The translations under genes and the position numbers were made by a program. A DNA stretch of 64,000 nt from Eumeta japonica (taxonomy: Eukaryota; Arthropoda; Insecta; Lepidoptera; Psychidae): positions 682,001 through 746,000 of the forward strand of contig BGZK01000013.1 in the NCBI GenBank assembly GCA_005406025.1, written 5' to 3'. The notes below the pieces were generated by a model. It saw only the letters and a list, made by a program, of their open reading frames with translations, did not search any database and was not told where the DNA came from. This document shows, piece after piece, positions 1-12,509 of the stretch. Position 1 is the first letter of the stretch, and each line of letters opens with the position of its first letter.

Positions 1-360
1 ACGGTAGTATTTGAAGGAATAGAATTTAAATATCTATATAATAAAAAAAATTCAATTATTACCTTTCTATGTCAACAGGTAAGGAAAAAAGTAAATACAC
101 TATCTATTACAGTAATTAGGTACGCAAAAATCATAACAGCACTGCTTAATTGCAGTCATTTTGTTGTTGATTTAATAAAAAGTAGTATCACTATTATTTC
201 TCGCGTGCACCATTCGCAACTGACAAGTTTAGAATGGTTTGGGAATCCATTGTTCGGCCGGCGGCGCACGTGCGTCAATGTTTGGCGCGCTTTGAATGGA
301 GTGAACCTTCTGGTCCTACTTATTTTGTGGTATTGGTCTGTGATTTCTATTTAAATTTAA
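1..360. other. Non-coding DNA with a short GC-rich patch
   Basis: No gene is visible. AT-rich sequence is interrupted by a CpG-bearing patch at about 245-295. This stretch may be the upstream part of the decayed element that follows. Confidence 0.5.
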
Positions 361-690
361 ATGTTTAATGGTAAAATAGCGGCATTTACTACTACTGAAT
401 ATGCGGACATAATATTAATGTACGGAATGGCTGATTCAAATGCGAACTTAGCTCGACGAATGTACAGAGAGCGTTTTCCTATATGACGACCTCCTAATAT
501 GCAAATATTTATAATTATGTGCCGTCGAATTGTCGTCGGTACGGTACATCATCGAAAACCTGGTGTTGAAACGGATCCTATTGGCCCAAATGTTGAAGAT
601 TTGATATCAAATAAATTTCAGAAAGATGATTGTATGTGTATATGGTTGAAAACATTTATTTTAAAAGTTTCTTTATTACATTTTTTCTAA
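361..690 (+). pseudogene. Decayed DUF4817-type helix-turn-helix fragment
   Basis: Reading from the ATG at 361, the frame gives TTTEYADI followed by NANLARRMYRERFP, then a TGA stop where the family usually has arginine. It continues in the same frame (methionine at 499) with HHRKPGVETDP and GPNVEDLISNKF. That order matches my recollection of DUF4817, a DNA-binding helix-turn-helix found at the start of many insect transposon-derived proteins. About 110 residues are readable. No catalytic domain follows, and the frame runs into AT-rich sequence after about 640. The single in-frame stop and the missing downstream part mark it as a relic. The family call is from motif memory. An unrelated homeodomain-like insert is the main alternative. 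Confidence 0.6.
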
Positions 691-939
691 CAATTCTTTG
701 AGAACAAATTTTAAGCAATTCGGTATAAAACGCAAACTGTTACGCATGCGTGAACACGCCGCGACATTGAAATGTTGCTTAGCGTTGGAATCACTGAGAC
801 ATTTAGCAGGTTACAGTGTCTTCTTACGTCAAAGTAGATTGTGATAAAATTCTTCTCTTTTTTAATGCCAGCATATACATATCATTCATAGTTATAAATA
901 AGGTGTAATTTTAAATAGTGCTACTTTCTCGATGATGAT
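691..939. other. Non-coding spacer
   Basis: AT-rich sequence with no open frame, repeat or hairpin that I can support. It may hold the rest of the degraded element to its left. Confidence 0.5.
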
Positions 940-1170
940 CAGCGGTGAAGTGTTTGCTTTCGAACCACAAGGTACCTGGTTTAATTCTTGAGCTCGAGCG
1001 AATTAACCAATGAGTTCTTAACTTGAGCCTAATTGCAGTTTTTAAACTCAAATAATCCAAAACACTTGCCTCGTGCCTTGGAGAATGCTTAAAACCGCCG
1101 GTCTAACTTGTACTGGGCTAGCATGAAGGGTTAGTCGAAACTTTATTATTATGGGAATTTCTATCTCAGC
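940..1170 (+). repeat. SINE-like interspersed repeat, copy 1
   Basis: The copy shows a head like 'gtttgctttcgaaccacaagg', a box-B-like word 'ggtttaattct', then 'aatgagttctta' and 'gtgccttggagaatgctt'. The same order of words occurs at about 54520-54690. I associate this word order with tRNA-derived lepidopteran SINEs. The copy is degenerate, so its ends are approximate. Confidence 0.5.
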
Positions 1171-1359
1171 AGATTAATAATTCTGACACCCGCTATAAAC
1201 GTGCCATTTTATAGTTTGTTTTGAAAGATTTTATCGATTTTATCGATTCATGTAGATTTTTTATTTAAATTTTAATCTTTGGCGCTAATCTGTATTTAAT
1301 TAGGAATATTTGATAAGTATTATACGAGAAGTTTGTTGGTAGATAACTATAATAAAAAT

Positions 1360-1812
1360 TTGGTTGCCTGTAAAGTCGGTATACGGGCGAAAGTTTTACG
1401 TGACAACGACTTTGAATGGTAAAATCATTTTAATGTGAATATTCATTCGTATAGTAGGAAGAAGGATGAAATAATAGTAACAATTTAAAACATTTATTTA
1501 TACAAAGAATTATATTTAAAACATTAATTTATACAAAGAATCTCGCACTGAATTTCATATTAACAAAATTTTATTTTACCTTTACACATACATACGTATT
1601 TATATACAAATATACATACAATAACTTGCAATACATTTGCAAGCTATGCACTAATTCTCTAGTGCGCGCGCAGACCGATCATAGTTGAGTGGGAGAGAGA
1701 CGCAAGGCATTCGGCGGGCCTCTCTCGTTCGGTGACTCATCGTTACGTTACCGAGCGTTACACTTTTTCAGTGACTCCCAGCCGCAACCTAATTTAAGAC
1801 GTTGTCACGTCA
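1360..1812 (+). repeat. Inverted-pair repeat, copy A
   Basis: The segment from 1360 to about 1618 is repeated in reverse complement at about 14400-14644. Only one substitution is visible over the first two hundred bases, followed by a few small changes. The far end (gacgttgtcacgtca, about 1798-1812) matches the far end of copy B (14029 onward). Inside are two near-repeats of 'catttatttatacaaagaat'. The motif acgtgacaacg occurs near both ends in opposite orientation, as in a DNA transposon with short subterminal inverted repeats. No coding capacity is seen, so it is probably a non-autonomous element. Confidence 0.75.
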
Positions 1813-4744
1813 AAATATGTTTGCCTCGCGATACCATTTGTTTTTTTTTTTCAGCTATGTAGTTAACATATATTCCCTAGAAACTTCAATAAACCCTTAC
1901 ATTTTAACGTTTTGTTAATCAGTTCTCAAAATCGGGCTGTCATCAGATCGCTCATCCAGCAAATGCGAGTATTATTTCGTGCACAATTCCATTACCTTTC
2001 TAATGGCACAGACCGGGTTAAATATTGAACATAGAAAAATAATTTCCTTTATTCATAAATATTTGTATTTGCCTTCTCTGGCACGTACTTGTCTGCACGC
2101 GTTCCATTTTGAATCTAGACCCTAACTAGGTATCCGGCAGGACAATGACAGACTGCGATAAAACGAGCGGATCCCTCGGGGCTTACCCAACGATGACGGC
2201 AGTTATTTATGTAAACTGTAGTCTTTGTTTAGGCAAAATATATTATTATTCTTGCTTTTATTTATCTTCGTTATTCGAATTTCGTCCATATTTAATCGAG
2301 TTACACAACGAGAGGTTATTATTTATATATAAAGCCTTTAGATTAGTGTGGACACAGTGTTTGCAAATATGTGTAGATTCTGACAGATCTTATTTTGTGT
2401 GAATCATATGAATCTAGTGCCATACTTTGTTAAGAGTATATACGTGGATTTATAACAGGGTAGGCATTGAACTGTCGCTTTTAGATTGATTATTAAGTCA
2501 ATATAATTTTTGTATCTCTTTTCTAATTTTAGGTTAAAATCGAAATGCGATCTCATAACAAAATGATAAATTGATGCTGGAATTATTGGCCAATGGCTAT
2601 CGTGAAATATCTAAACAATTTTTATACTCAATACAATTTTCACTTATAATGTATTTGGAGATGTTACGATTGAGTAGGCAAATAAAAACTGACTCGAAAC
2701 GATTTATTTCGGTATGTCATACCTCAATTGTAGATGTAGTTGTAATTAAATGTGTATTGTGGTACTATGTTTGTATACATATTTAAAATTCTCATTGTTT
2801 CTTTTTTAGGATAAATGAATTGTATACTATAAAATACAATTTTCGGGTTACATACATCTATTTGTATAATAAAATATTTGGATAGGAAGTTGTATACATA
2901 TCTTGATAATATATTTATCAAACAATTTAAGGCTTGATTTTTTAGTACGCCCTATTTTTCAATCGTTTTAATAAAGCAATATTCGGTTTGTCAATAGTAT
3001 TTGTTATTGAGTTTATTTTAATTTTCCTAGCAGTGGAAAACAAAAAGAAAGCTAAAACATCGACTGCTAAAAGTAAGTATGTACAACCGATACCTTTTCT
3101 GTTTTAAAGCTCTTCCTACAACGTGAATATTACAGTGCAGTGAGATGTAACGATTAAAACTAGAATATAGAACTTTTCGCATCTTAAATAACCACCTTGC
3201 GCGCTACTGGCAGTCGTTGAGCTCATTAACTTGGGCTGTGATGGAGTCTTTAAAAATCAACATCCCTAGACTCCAACACCAACCAGCATTGTTTTAAAAG
3301 CATCAGCTCGCGGACTACGATTCGTACACGTGTATGGATTAAACAAAAAAGAATATTAACAATGGAATATAAGACGGGTCGTCTGCGTGTCGAAATAAAA
3401 AGAAAATAATTGACATTGACGACGCGCCGTACGATCTGAGCGGTCGCTTCCCAAGGTCTCGTATTGAAAACACAATTCTGCATCAGCCGTGTAATGATAT
3501 TCCGAGATTTACAGAACCGCCATGAAATCCATCTGTACAGAGCGCGTTAGGTGTGACGTCCGCGTTGTCATACAAATTTCTTTTTCTATTCGGCATATTA
3601 CGCAGTTTTTCCGCCTAAGCACACGAGTTTTACATGCGGAACCAATGCCGAGACGAGCGACGCACGGTTCACGTACCTGCGACAAGTGTGGAGCTACAAA
3701 AGGTTAAGGTTATCGAAACGACGGAGAGCACAAAACTTTATACATTATGACAGAGTATCAAATATTTTAGACCGCGTTTCTGTTCTGCAATAGCCTTATG
3801 TTTATTTGTCTGTGATCCGGCTGTTGTTTTTGCCGATCGGGAGAAAAATATTTATTGCATGCACATAATTATGTGATGCATACGACGTGTACGAGGTTCT
3901 TGACGTGTACGTTTATGAGTTATTTTGTAAACATCTCGCAAACATGTACAGTCTTTAATATGATCTTAACATTTACTAACTCCATATGCATCATAAAATT
4001 ACATTGAAAAAATTAAGAAAATAACGATATCAGTATTCTTATCGTTTTTTCCAATTATACCTTCTACTTATAATAATAATAGTATATAAAATTTATACAA
4101 AATCATGGAGATCACAGCTAAAACTTAAAATTACTCAAACTTATTTTTACACATTTGAGAGATGAGATAATGCATCATACAAAAAAAAAACAACGCATGA
4201 AGGTTTTGTATTTCAATTCAATGATTTTACCCGGCGGGATCAAAGATGGCAGTGCAGTCGGCATTTCATTCTAAAATCAAAAGATAATTAATACATCCGC
4301 TTTACCACACATAAATTGGCCTATTAATTTTAATTTCAGTATTTTCAGCCAGTTTAAATCATATGTTCCGCGAGTAGGAGAGCGTTATTGTGTCAAGTCA
4401 TAGGTGACAATGGAGAATAATATGCTCACCACGTTAGTCATAGGTGACATTGTAAGGGTCTACCTGGTATTTGTTAGGTGGATTACGTTGGGTATACATT
4501 TATGCACCCATTCGTGAGAAGAACAATCACTGCAAGTTTTAAGAAAAATTAGTTTAATTTAAATATGATTCAATATATTACAAATATTTTTCTCGTTAGA
4601 AAAGTTACGAAATAACTTTTTTTAAAGAGGAACCCTAAATATTTCGTACATTTTATGAATTTTTCTATTTTTTTATTTAATTTAGAACCTGTTGTAGATT
4701 AATTGTGATCAGAGTCGTATACTAAATTTTAATTTTGATTCTGT
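1813..4744. other. Non-coding AT-rich region
   Basis: Several 60-85 codon open frames occur here, but none has recognisable motifs or coding-like composition. One short direct repeat is visible, with gtcataggtgaca at about 4397 and again at about 4437. A modestly GC-richer patch lies at about 3400-3710. Nothing else can be supported. Confidence 0.5.
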
Positions 4745-5575
4745 TCCCTGGCACGCTTTCGGAAAAGAATAGGGTGAATATGGAGGATCCTCAATTATTT
4801 CGAAGCCAGCTTCTCGAAGTACTATGAGCCGAGACATTATTTTGATGGAATAAAACAACTTTTGCTAGTTTACCTAGCCGTTTCCTTTGAATTTAGTTGC
4901 GAATTTTTTTATATGTTTTGCATGCAAAGAGTCCGTAACAGTAGCTCCACGGTTGAGACATTCTGTCATGACCACCCCTTTACAATTCTAAAAAAGAAAG
5001 CCCATGATCTTTGCGGCAGAACGAATCGCATTAATTTCCATAAGGGTTGCAGATGATGATCTTTTCCAAATCATAGACAATAATTTTGTTTCTTGATCAT
5101 AATGGTGAAGCCAGGTTTCATGCACTGTTGTCAATCGAGTCTAAAAACTATCGGGGTTTTGTTGCAACGGTTCCAAAGAAGCTCGAGAAATGTTCAGCCT
5201 GGCTTGTTTTTGTAAATCGATTAGCGATCTGGAGACCCAGCGCGCGGATATTTTTTTCAAACCCAAACGTTCGTGTAAAATGCTATGCATACTACCAATC
5301 GAAATCTTTGTTTATACGGCTATAAAACGTACCACGACACGATGATCTACTAAAACTATTTTCTCGACTTTTTAGCATTTCTTCGGTCACTGCCGATATT
5401 GGCGACCCTGGCGAAGGTTATCTTTGGTAGACCGTTTAAATTCGGTGCTTTAACGGGCAACTGTAATATACGGCAAAACATTTGCTTTTAAAGTATCCTG
5501 TAAGTCTTGATGAACTGGTTCTGTAGTGAAATGTTTCGAGCACAGATAATCTGACACTTAAAGACGCTCTCGCAT
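4745..5575 (-). pseudogene. Dead mariner transposase, minus strand
   Basis: The reverse strand carries a mariner (Tc1/mariner superfamily) transposase broken over several frames. In order from 5575 downward: an N-terminal helix-turn-helix remnant (TVAR then STEFKR), SPISAVTEEMLK, then SMHSILHERLGLKKISARWV, HETWLHHYDQETK, KIMGF, VLFHQNN and AGFEIIEDPPYSP. The family cuts DNA with three aspartates. The first appears as H in HETW, the second as N in FHQNN, and the sequence after PPYSP no longer matches the PDLAPSD motif holding the third. Several stops and frameshifts are present. No inverted terminal repeat was found, so the copy appears truncated. Plus-strand open frames here are antisense shadows. 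Confidence 0.85.
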
Positions 5576-6110
5576 TCGCATATATGTACAAAATTTATAT
5601 ATACGCATACGTGAAGGCCGCGAAGGGATCTTGAAGAATGACTTTAGCACATTTTTGTTGGTAGTCTTAGACGTCAGCAGGTGGGATATCTATGCGTGAC
5701 ATGAGCATATACTTATTTTTTTTATTTTCAAAACTTGCGAAGGTCAAAACAATTTATTATAATTCTATTGCCGAAATTAAGTATGAATACAATTTTTTTA
5801 ATGAAGCATAAGATCCGCTATCCATTGTGAGGGCGCCGGTGACGGCGCGAGGTTGGCCAACTGGCGATGCCGCGCCCGCTCCGCGGGTCAACGGCCAGCT
5901 CGATGTTATATCATATTGATACGAAATGCAATCCAATAAAGTTTGGGATATCTGTTCTGATGAAATTGGACAAATCGGTTGAATCTTGTAAATAGATTTT
6001 GCAACTACAATTACATTAACGCTATGTCGCTATAAAATATCAATCAAAATTGGACTGACACGAAAAACAATGCCCCCACTTGTTGTATACCCTGTTAGTC
6101 GGTATTTAAG
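5576..6110. other. Non-coding; GC-rich patch at 5825-5905
   Basis: Mostly AT-rich with one sharply GC- and CpG-rich patch (ggcgccggtgacggcgcg and neighbours) inside it. No gene is visible. The patch could be a regulatory element or part of an unrecognised repeat. Confidence 0.4.
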
Positions 6111-6405
6111 TTGGACAAGCTGTGGTAGAACCATACTCTGGCCACTTTAGCTGCAAAAAAAATGTGCCGGTTGGCCGGTGAAATACCACAGTCTCGCAGT
6201 TTACGTACGTAAAGTAGCAATTTCTGACGTTTCGTTTCATCCATTGAGTGAGAGTTCCGGCGGCCTACCCATGCCCCTTTTCGCCTTTCATTTACGGGAT
6301 CTCCTTCCATTAGATATTATATGCCGTCCCAAGAGGCCGCAAAGTACTGATGACTTCTCTGGGATTGTGAGTGTTAATGGGCGGCGGTGACCGTTCTCTC
6401 TGATC
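6111..6405 (-). repeat. Dispersed repeat family R, copy 1
   Basis: Read on the minus strand it gives 'caccgccgcccatt', 'cccagagaagtcatcagt', 'gcggcctcttgggac', 'gaactctcactcaatgg' and finally 'ggttctaccacagc'. The same word order is found at 18571-18850, 34818-34990 and 43036-43285. It is a roughly 300-bp interspersed element of a type I recall as common in lepidopteran genomes; its class is not clear from sequence. The 70-residue open frames across it on both strands are incidental. Confidence 0.7.
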
Positions 6406-8908
6406 ACGTGCCTGCTGGTTTGCCCTTCGGTTATGGTATAAAAAAAACCCTTTTTTACGTGTCGAACATGGGATGGAATCTACTTAGTAATTTATGAACG
6501 GTAAAATAAATAAATACAAAGACCAAATTTCCGGCAATTATAGATTACGATAGTTAAAATAGAGTAACCTAAATATGCAAAAAGAGTTCAATACAATTTT
6601 GTCCATCAATGAATTTTTTTATGCAAAAGGTTATGTAAAACCACAATTCGAAATTCACTTAAATCTCAAATTTATTAATATTATCATATATATTACAATA
6701 TTATAAAAAGTTATTTCAATGATGTGGTAATCTTTATCTGGATTTTGTAAGTTCAAATGAGGTTATAGTGCAAAACAAAAAAAACAACGATTGGTACATA
6801 ACTCTCAGGTATGTCTATAACCAGCTCCAAACCAAAGCAAATGAATAAAAATGTGGTAACATGAGCTTTTTCACTAAGAAATTTTTCATAGCAAAAAAGC
6901 GAACCGTTCCAAATAACCAGTCAATGAAAGGTTGGTACATCGTCGTCTTCACCAGAGCACTTTACCGTGGATGATGTAAGAGCAGGCTATTAAGAACCGT
7001 TTCGATACGTCTTCAAATTGCTTTATTACTGGTTGTTTATAATAACCCAGTATCGGAACTCTGCTCTAGCATTTTTTTTGTGTAACCGAATGAACGTGGG
7101 CATCGATTTCATTTCAGTACAGGAAATAAATGTGAGTAAATCAGTAAAAAAAAAATCTATTCCAATGATTATCACTTCACGGCGGTCGTTCGTATTTTTT
7201 TGTAGGATATTATTTATGGGATCGACCAAACCAGTTTTTGCAGTATTGTCCATTTTTAAGCACTAAAAAGTAAACCTGGAATATTCTTTAACGAAACTTC
7301 GCAATCTACTCGTCGATCTGTCTATGTATCACAGATATATTTCTCAGTTTTAGGTAAAGCTTTGCTATAAAATTCCAAATGCAAATTTACTAGTGATCTT
7401 CATTTAATCTGAAATATTTAATTTTACCTCATTAAATTCGCCACTTTATGTTCATGAAGTGATAGAGAAATAAAAATATGTCTTTGTGATACATTTAATA
7501 ATAAACTTAATTTCAATTGCAAACGTCAAATGGTTTACTACGTTTCAGTACATGAGCGATATTGATATCAAAACATTTATTTCTTCATAATCCTGTAAGG
7601 GCTAAATACAAACAGGTGTCGTACTTTTACATCGTGCATACGATGCATACAAGTCACAAATTGTAATGGGTTAGCAATATATCGTTGGTTTTAGATAGAC
7701 GGTTTTCCAATTTGATTTACAGTTAATATCTACAAGAAGGTGATTCGAATGCATGTGATGCAACCTGTATAGTTATGACGTAAGTGTGACATTTTTAACA
7801 TAAATCGGTAGCGAATAAACGACATCTGAGGGATGTAGGTTTACTGCACTGGGCTTTAGGCTCATACGGTTTAAGTTTTTGGGTATTTTTTGGGTAGTTA
7901 CTGGATATTCTGGATCGTTTGTTATCGTGGAGTCTGAACTCTAAAAGTGTTAATGATTACGTTTCATATGCTCATTTTTAAATCGTATTTTGTATGGTAT
8001 TATTTAATCTTAAATCTTTAAGAAATTATTTGAAATATGTGAAAAATACTGGATTTATAGTTACAATTGTGGAATATTGTAATAGCTTAACTGTAGCGAA
8101 TCCGTACTTTCAAAGGGCAGTTATGCTAAATTCCCTCTCGTTACCATTTCATATAATCGAATACGCCATCGACACTAAAAAATGAATCAGATTTGATTTG
8201 TGAGCGAGCAACTTTAATGCGAATATTTTATTTCGTGAGAAATTTAGATGTTTTCAAATTCATTTTGAATAGTATTCCTGAATAACTTAAAGTATTATTA
8301 CAATAAGTTCAGGTTATATTAAATCTTCTATAGAATTAATAAAGGAAATTTTCTATTAAATTAAATTATTTAAAATAGTTTTCTGGTTGTAAAATTTACT
8401 ATGTATTTTAAATAACGAAATAAAATTCTTAAAATATGCAAATTAATTTCCACAACGGTTTTTTTAGGTTTTCTTATGCGTACAGTTTTAATCAGAAGAT
8501 AACACTATTTTATATACAGTTTTTACTAATATTTAAATAAAATTTAATTTTTGATACAATAAGATTCAGAATTTACACTTTTTTGTTTATATTAAATTTA
8601 TGAAATATTAAATCCTCAAAAAATACATTAAAACAATCTGATAATTTACTTGTTTTCACAGTTACGTACGCAGTTGCAACACTCAGTCACGACCTAGAAT
8701 AAACAAAATCCCAATTCGTTTTACGGAGATAATTTAACCTTTGAGAAATATAACATTAATAGTATTGTGGCGATAACTTTTAATGATATCATTGTTAAGG
8801 ATTATGTTGATATATTACATAAAGATTAATTCTTAAGTCAATAGAAATTTTTGTTGCCTCGACATAATTTTTTGATGTGAAACATCTATACGCGTGTTTT
8901 AAAATTCA
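6406..8908. other. Non-coding AT-rich region
   Basis: No repeat or gene can be supported. Overlapping open frames on both strands at 7018-7266 have no family motifs I can defend. Confidence 0.45.
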
Positions 8909-9055
8909 GAAGACGTTTGGTTTTGGCCTACGCCGTCTGGGTCTAGAGCTATGCTAGCGCTAGAGCAGGTAGAGGAAATAACGTGTCGGCATGAGGCAAT
9001 AACAAGCGTCTCACACTTCGGAGACGTTTAGTTTCGACTTAGGCCGTGTGCGTCT
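8909..9055 (+). repeat. Pair of diverged 34-bp direct repeats
   Basis: The unit at about 8910-8944 (agacgtttggttttggccta, then cgccgtctgg) recurs at about 9021-9054 (gagacgtttagtttcgactt, then aggccgtgtgcgtct). A short hairpin, cgtctc/gagacg, overlaps the second unit. Confidence 0.6.
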
Positions 9056-9424
9056 GATTGTGTATTTCCTTCTATGATAAAGCTTTTTATAACAATTTGA
9101 AATTTCGTCATTGTTGACAATGTTTCCGAAATGGGTGATAGTGAATATTACATCCAAAATATACGTTTCACATTTTAGCTATCGTCGACCAGTTGTAACT
9201 TTCATAGAATCAAAGGATAGTTTATGAGAAACAAACTCTAGCGCTACTGTAACAAAGTTAGCTAATAAAATGTAATAATACTAAATGTGATCAATAAAAA
9301 TCATGAGCTTCTTCTTTTCATTCGCAACACCTGCCATGCTCATCTTATTCTAATTATAATAATACAGTACACAATAGTTTTGATGTTCCAAATGTACCGG
9401 GTGACCCTTGACATACTCATTTTT
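9056..9424. other. Non-coding spacer
   Basis: Nothing supportable is seen here. Confidence 0.4.
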
Positions 9425-9720
9425 TTCCTATAGAAAGCAACAAAAAATATATAAGATTTCAATAAATTTAATACATAATTGCAAAAAAAAAAATTTTTTT
9501 GTAACTAGATTTATGACTACTTCGGCACAAATAAAAACAACATTATGCAATTCTTAAGCCAGCAAATATTTTCGTTTTTTCGGGACAATATGTTTTTCCA
9601 TGTAAACAAATTAAAAAATACATAAGACTTCAATAATAATAACTTGGTTTATAATTGCAAAAAAAGCATTTTTTATATCTAGGTATATGAATATTTAGAC
9701 ATGAAAAAAAATAGCAAATA
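9425..9720 (+). repeat. Two-unit tandem duplication, period about 171-176 bp
   Basis: The words 'ataagatttcaata' (9451) and 'ataattgcaaaaaa' (9475) recur as 'ataagacttcaata' (9622) and 'ataattgcaaaaaa' (9651), with similar flanks. The units have diverged by substitutions and small indels, so the duplication is old. Confidence 0.6.
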
Positions 9721-10489
9721 GCAATAACTTTATGGACTTAAAATTCTTGGATCGATGCAGATGGCTTTTGGTTAGTTTTTTCCGCAGAAAAAGTAGCAAG
9801 CAATTTTAAGATTTTAAATTCAATTTCCCTTTTTTTATGTGTATTGGTGATTTTCATTTATTAAATCACAGCGTGTCACCGCTCACGTCCTAATGGATTT
9901 CCTTTAACAGTTCTCTACACCGTAAATCTGAAGCGATAAATCTTCGCCGTTAGTTTTATCTCAACTTTATACTCGTATATACACTCGACGATTCGCTCGC
10001 CCGATGAGATCGCTTTGAAACATTTCTTTCAAGTCGTCAGATAATCACATCAGAGGACGAACTTCAAACCCGTTCACACACCCTCAGATATTTCTTCCGG
10101 TCGACTCCGGTACGAGTTGTGAAGTCAAAATCTTTTGTAATTTGTATAGAACCTCCTCTAGAGCTAGACTATGACTGTTGTGAGCAATGCGTTAACGTTA
10201 AAATATCAAACTGTCGTAGATTAAACATGGCCACAAAAACAATGTGGGTAGTGGGGGTTGATATTTTTCCTTTGTATTTTTATTTCCGCTGAATACAAAT
10301 CTGAAGTTAGAATGCGAGATCGATAAACAAACTTCTCAGAGAACCCACGTAAATCATGATCTAGTATTTTTTGATGTGATTATAATATTATGTACGTACT
10401 ACGAGCTAGTCATCTATAGAAATGTTAACTTTACACTAGCGATGCCTCTCTTCCTCAAGGTCACGTACCATCAAAACAATATTTTATAT
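9721..10489. other. Non-coding spacer
   Basis: AT-rich sequence with no supportable feature. Confidence 0.4.
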
Positions 10490-10900
10490 TCTAGCGCTTC
10501 CATGTAACACAGCGCGCCTTCGCCGGCTTCGATACAACGAAACGTCGACCGAACGGATCGTTCTAGGCCATTATATTACCTATCCAGTATAGAATACACA
10601 TAGCTATCGTATCTATTATTAGGGACCGTCGCCCTCGTAATGCGTCTGTTTCGTAGTGAAAGTGCGTCCCTGGAGGGAGCGCCCGGTCCGCCGACGCGGC
10701 CGGTTGTCGGATAGGCGCGACTGCGTAAGACGCGTTGGGCCGCCCGCATTGTTCGGGCGCTGCGCGCGCGCCCCTATCAATAGCTCAGGTGACAATCCGG
10801 ACTGTAACAGATGGAGTGTCTGCTATTACGACACGGTAGAAGGAATAGACGTATGTGATACAAGGTCGGTTTCGTCAGGCTAAGCCTTTGAAAACTTTTG
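10490..10900. other. CpG- and GC-rich island
   Basis: Strongly GC-rich within AT-rich surroundings, with many CpG dinucleotides, densest at about 10660-10790. A 75-codon plus-strand open frame (10656-10883) is arginine-rich, as expected from GC-rich DNA, and matches no family I know. A donor-like 'ctcag|gtgaca' lies near 10787. It could be a promoter, 5' exon or enhancer. Function is not shown by the sequence. Confidence 0.35.
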
Positions 10901-11914
10901 AGCGGCGCGGTGCACAAGTTATTATTTTATGCCTTCTAATCTCATTGAGATTGTGCGATGTCTCTATTCAATAAATTTAAAAAAAAAGCTAAGTAGTTAA
11001 AAACCGCTCGTACGCATCATCAGATCAGCCTTGTTATCGAATAATTCCTACCAATATTAAATTTTTCAAAGCTACAGGCAAATAAGAGATGGTTGAACCT
11101 ATAACCACTTCCCTGCTGTATCATCAGACCGACTCGATACAGTGTTTTACTTTTCACTTATTATTAAAAAAATGTTTTAATTTTTTTTTATTAATTAAAT
11201 TACTGTCATCAATAACGGAAAAAAAATCAGTTTTTCAGGCATCTAGAAGTGGGTGAAAACTGAATTAGAAGATTCTAACGCATTAATACAGGTCTAATTA
11301 ATAAAAACATATTAAAAAAAAACTGCATGACTTGTTTTGAAGCGGTATACCAAAAAATGTGGTAGCAATACGCTGAATACGTCCAGATATTAATTTATAT
11401 TATTACCTACATTGCAAATATTAGAGAAATTAGAATTGATCATATATTCCGAAGGTACAGACAGGGCACTATTCAAAACGTCTTATAAAATTTCAAACGA
11501 AAAAATTACTTAGACGACAAGGAATTTAAATATTTTAAGAGCGTTGTGAGCTTAGACCGCCGTCAAACCACTGTACCACGAATATTAACGGTCGCCTTAC
11601 TTTACCCTTTTCGGTACAACTTTATGAAAGATTTTTCGATTGATGTAATTCAGAAATGTACAAATACGTAAATGCTATTATATTTATTTATATACTATAT
11701 TTCAACCCTAACCACCGACCATAGAAACTTAAATTAGTTATCTAAACAGCTACGCAATCCGCTTTTTAAGTTGTCCCCCGCAGGCATTTACCTGAGTATT
11801 TCTCTCAGACCTTAAATTAGAACTAGCACTTAAGTGAACGAGTAGTCGCGTTTTATTCGAAATCGTTTCTTAAGGTTTTCTTATTTCGCACGATTGCGTT
11901 CCGATGAGCGAAAA
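10901..11914. other. Non-coding AT-rich region
   Basis: Nothing supportable is seen. Confidence 0.4.
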
Positions 11915-11938
11915 ATGTAATCCTAAATAGGATTACAT
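11915..11938. repeat. Perfect 24-bp palindrome
   Basis: Arms atgtaatccta and taggattacat are exact reverse complements around a two-base centre. Confidence 0.9.
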
Positions 11939-12109
11939 TATGAAAAATATTTATTACGGAACATTTTGAAAGTACTCACGAATACGACATAAATACGCTG
12001 ATAGCGGTCCACTTTCTTACGAAGTTATTATTCACGAACGGGCGTATTGAACAAACAAAATATCGGGGACAATAAGCTCGGCGATAGACTAGAGAATAAT
12101 AGTGAAGTT

Positions 12110-12240
12110 GCATAACGATGCAGATCCTCGGCCGCGCCGATAGCTCACGGCGCAGCGCGCCGCGACCGTTCGGCTGACCCCGATCCGTCGGCGGTATCGT
12201 AACGCCTTGGCGCCCGCGGCCGGCGAACATGCACGATTAC
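12110..12240. other. GC-rich, CpG-bearing island
   Basis: A block of GC-rich sequence (gccgcgccgatagctcacgg and following) in AT-rich flanks. The minus-strand open frame across it shows no recognisable domain. It may be a regulatory element. Confidence 0.3.
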
Positions 12241-12509
12241 GTCACGGACCACTCGATAGTCTACTTTGCGGAACGTGGGTTAGTAGGAATGTATCGAGTC
12301 GAATGTGAGTTTAAGTGAGTCAAGTTTATTGAGACGTTATTTTTTAAGCAGTGGAATAACATGTTTATTTTCGATCGCTAATTAAGTTAATTATAATAGA
12401 GGCATTTTATATAAAATACAGATTGTTTGTATTAACTAATATTCCACGTCCGCTCTTGGTTTCGTCCGCATGGATGTACAATAATTTTAAGGTAATTTAC
12501 GTAATTTTT

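Noticed and set aside
4862..5325. Two plus-strand open frames of 64 and 79 codons
   Set aside because: They lie antisense to the minus-strand mariner transposase.
5455..5575. THAP-like signature (YLCSKHF ... LKANVLPY) on the minus strand
   Set aside because: The same frame runs directly into mariner text (ITVAR, stop, STEFKRSTKDNLRQGR), so it is the mariner N-terminal helix-turn-helix.
7018..7266. Open frames on both strands in the same place
   Set aside because: Neither carries motifs I can defend; they may be a transposon fragment, but the evidence is too thin.
10656..10883. 75-codon arginine-rich open frame
   Set aside because: Arginine richness follows from the GC/CpG-rich composition; no domain is recognisable.
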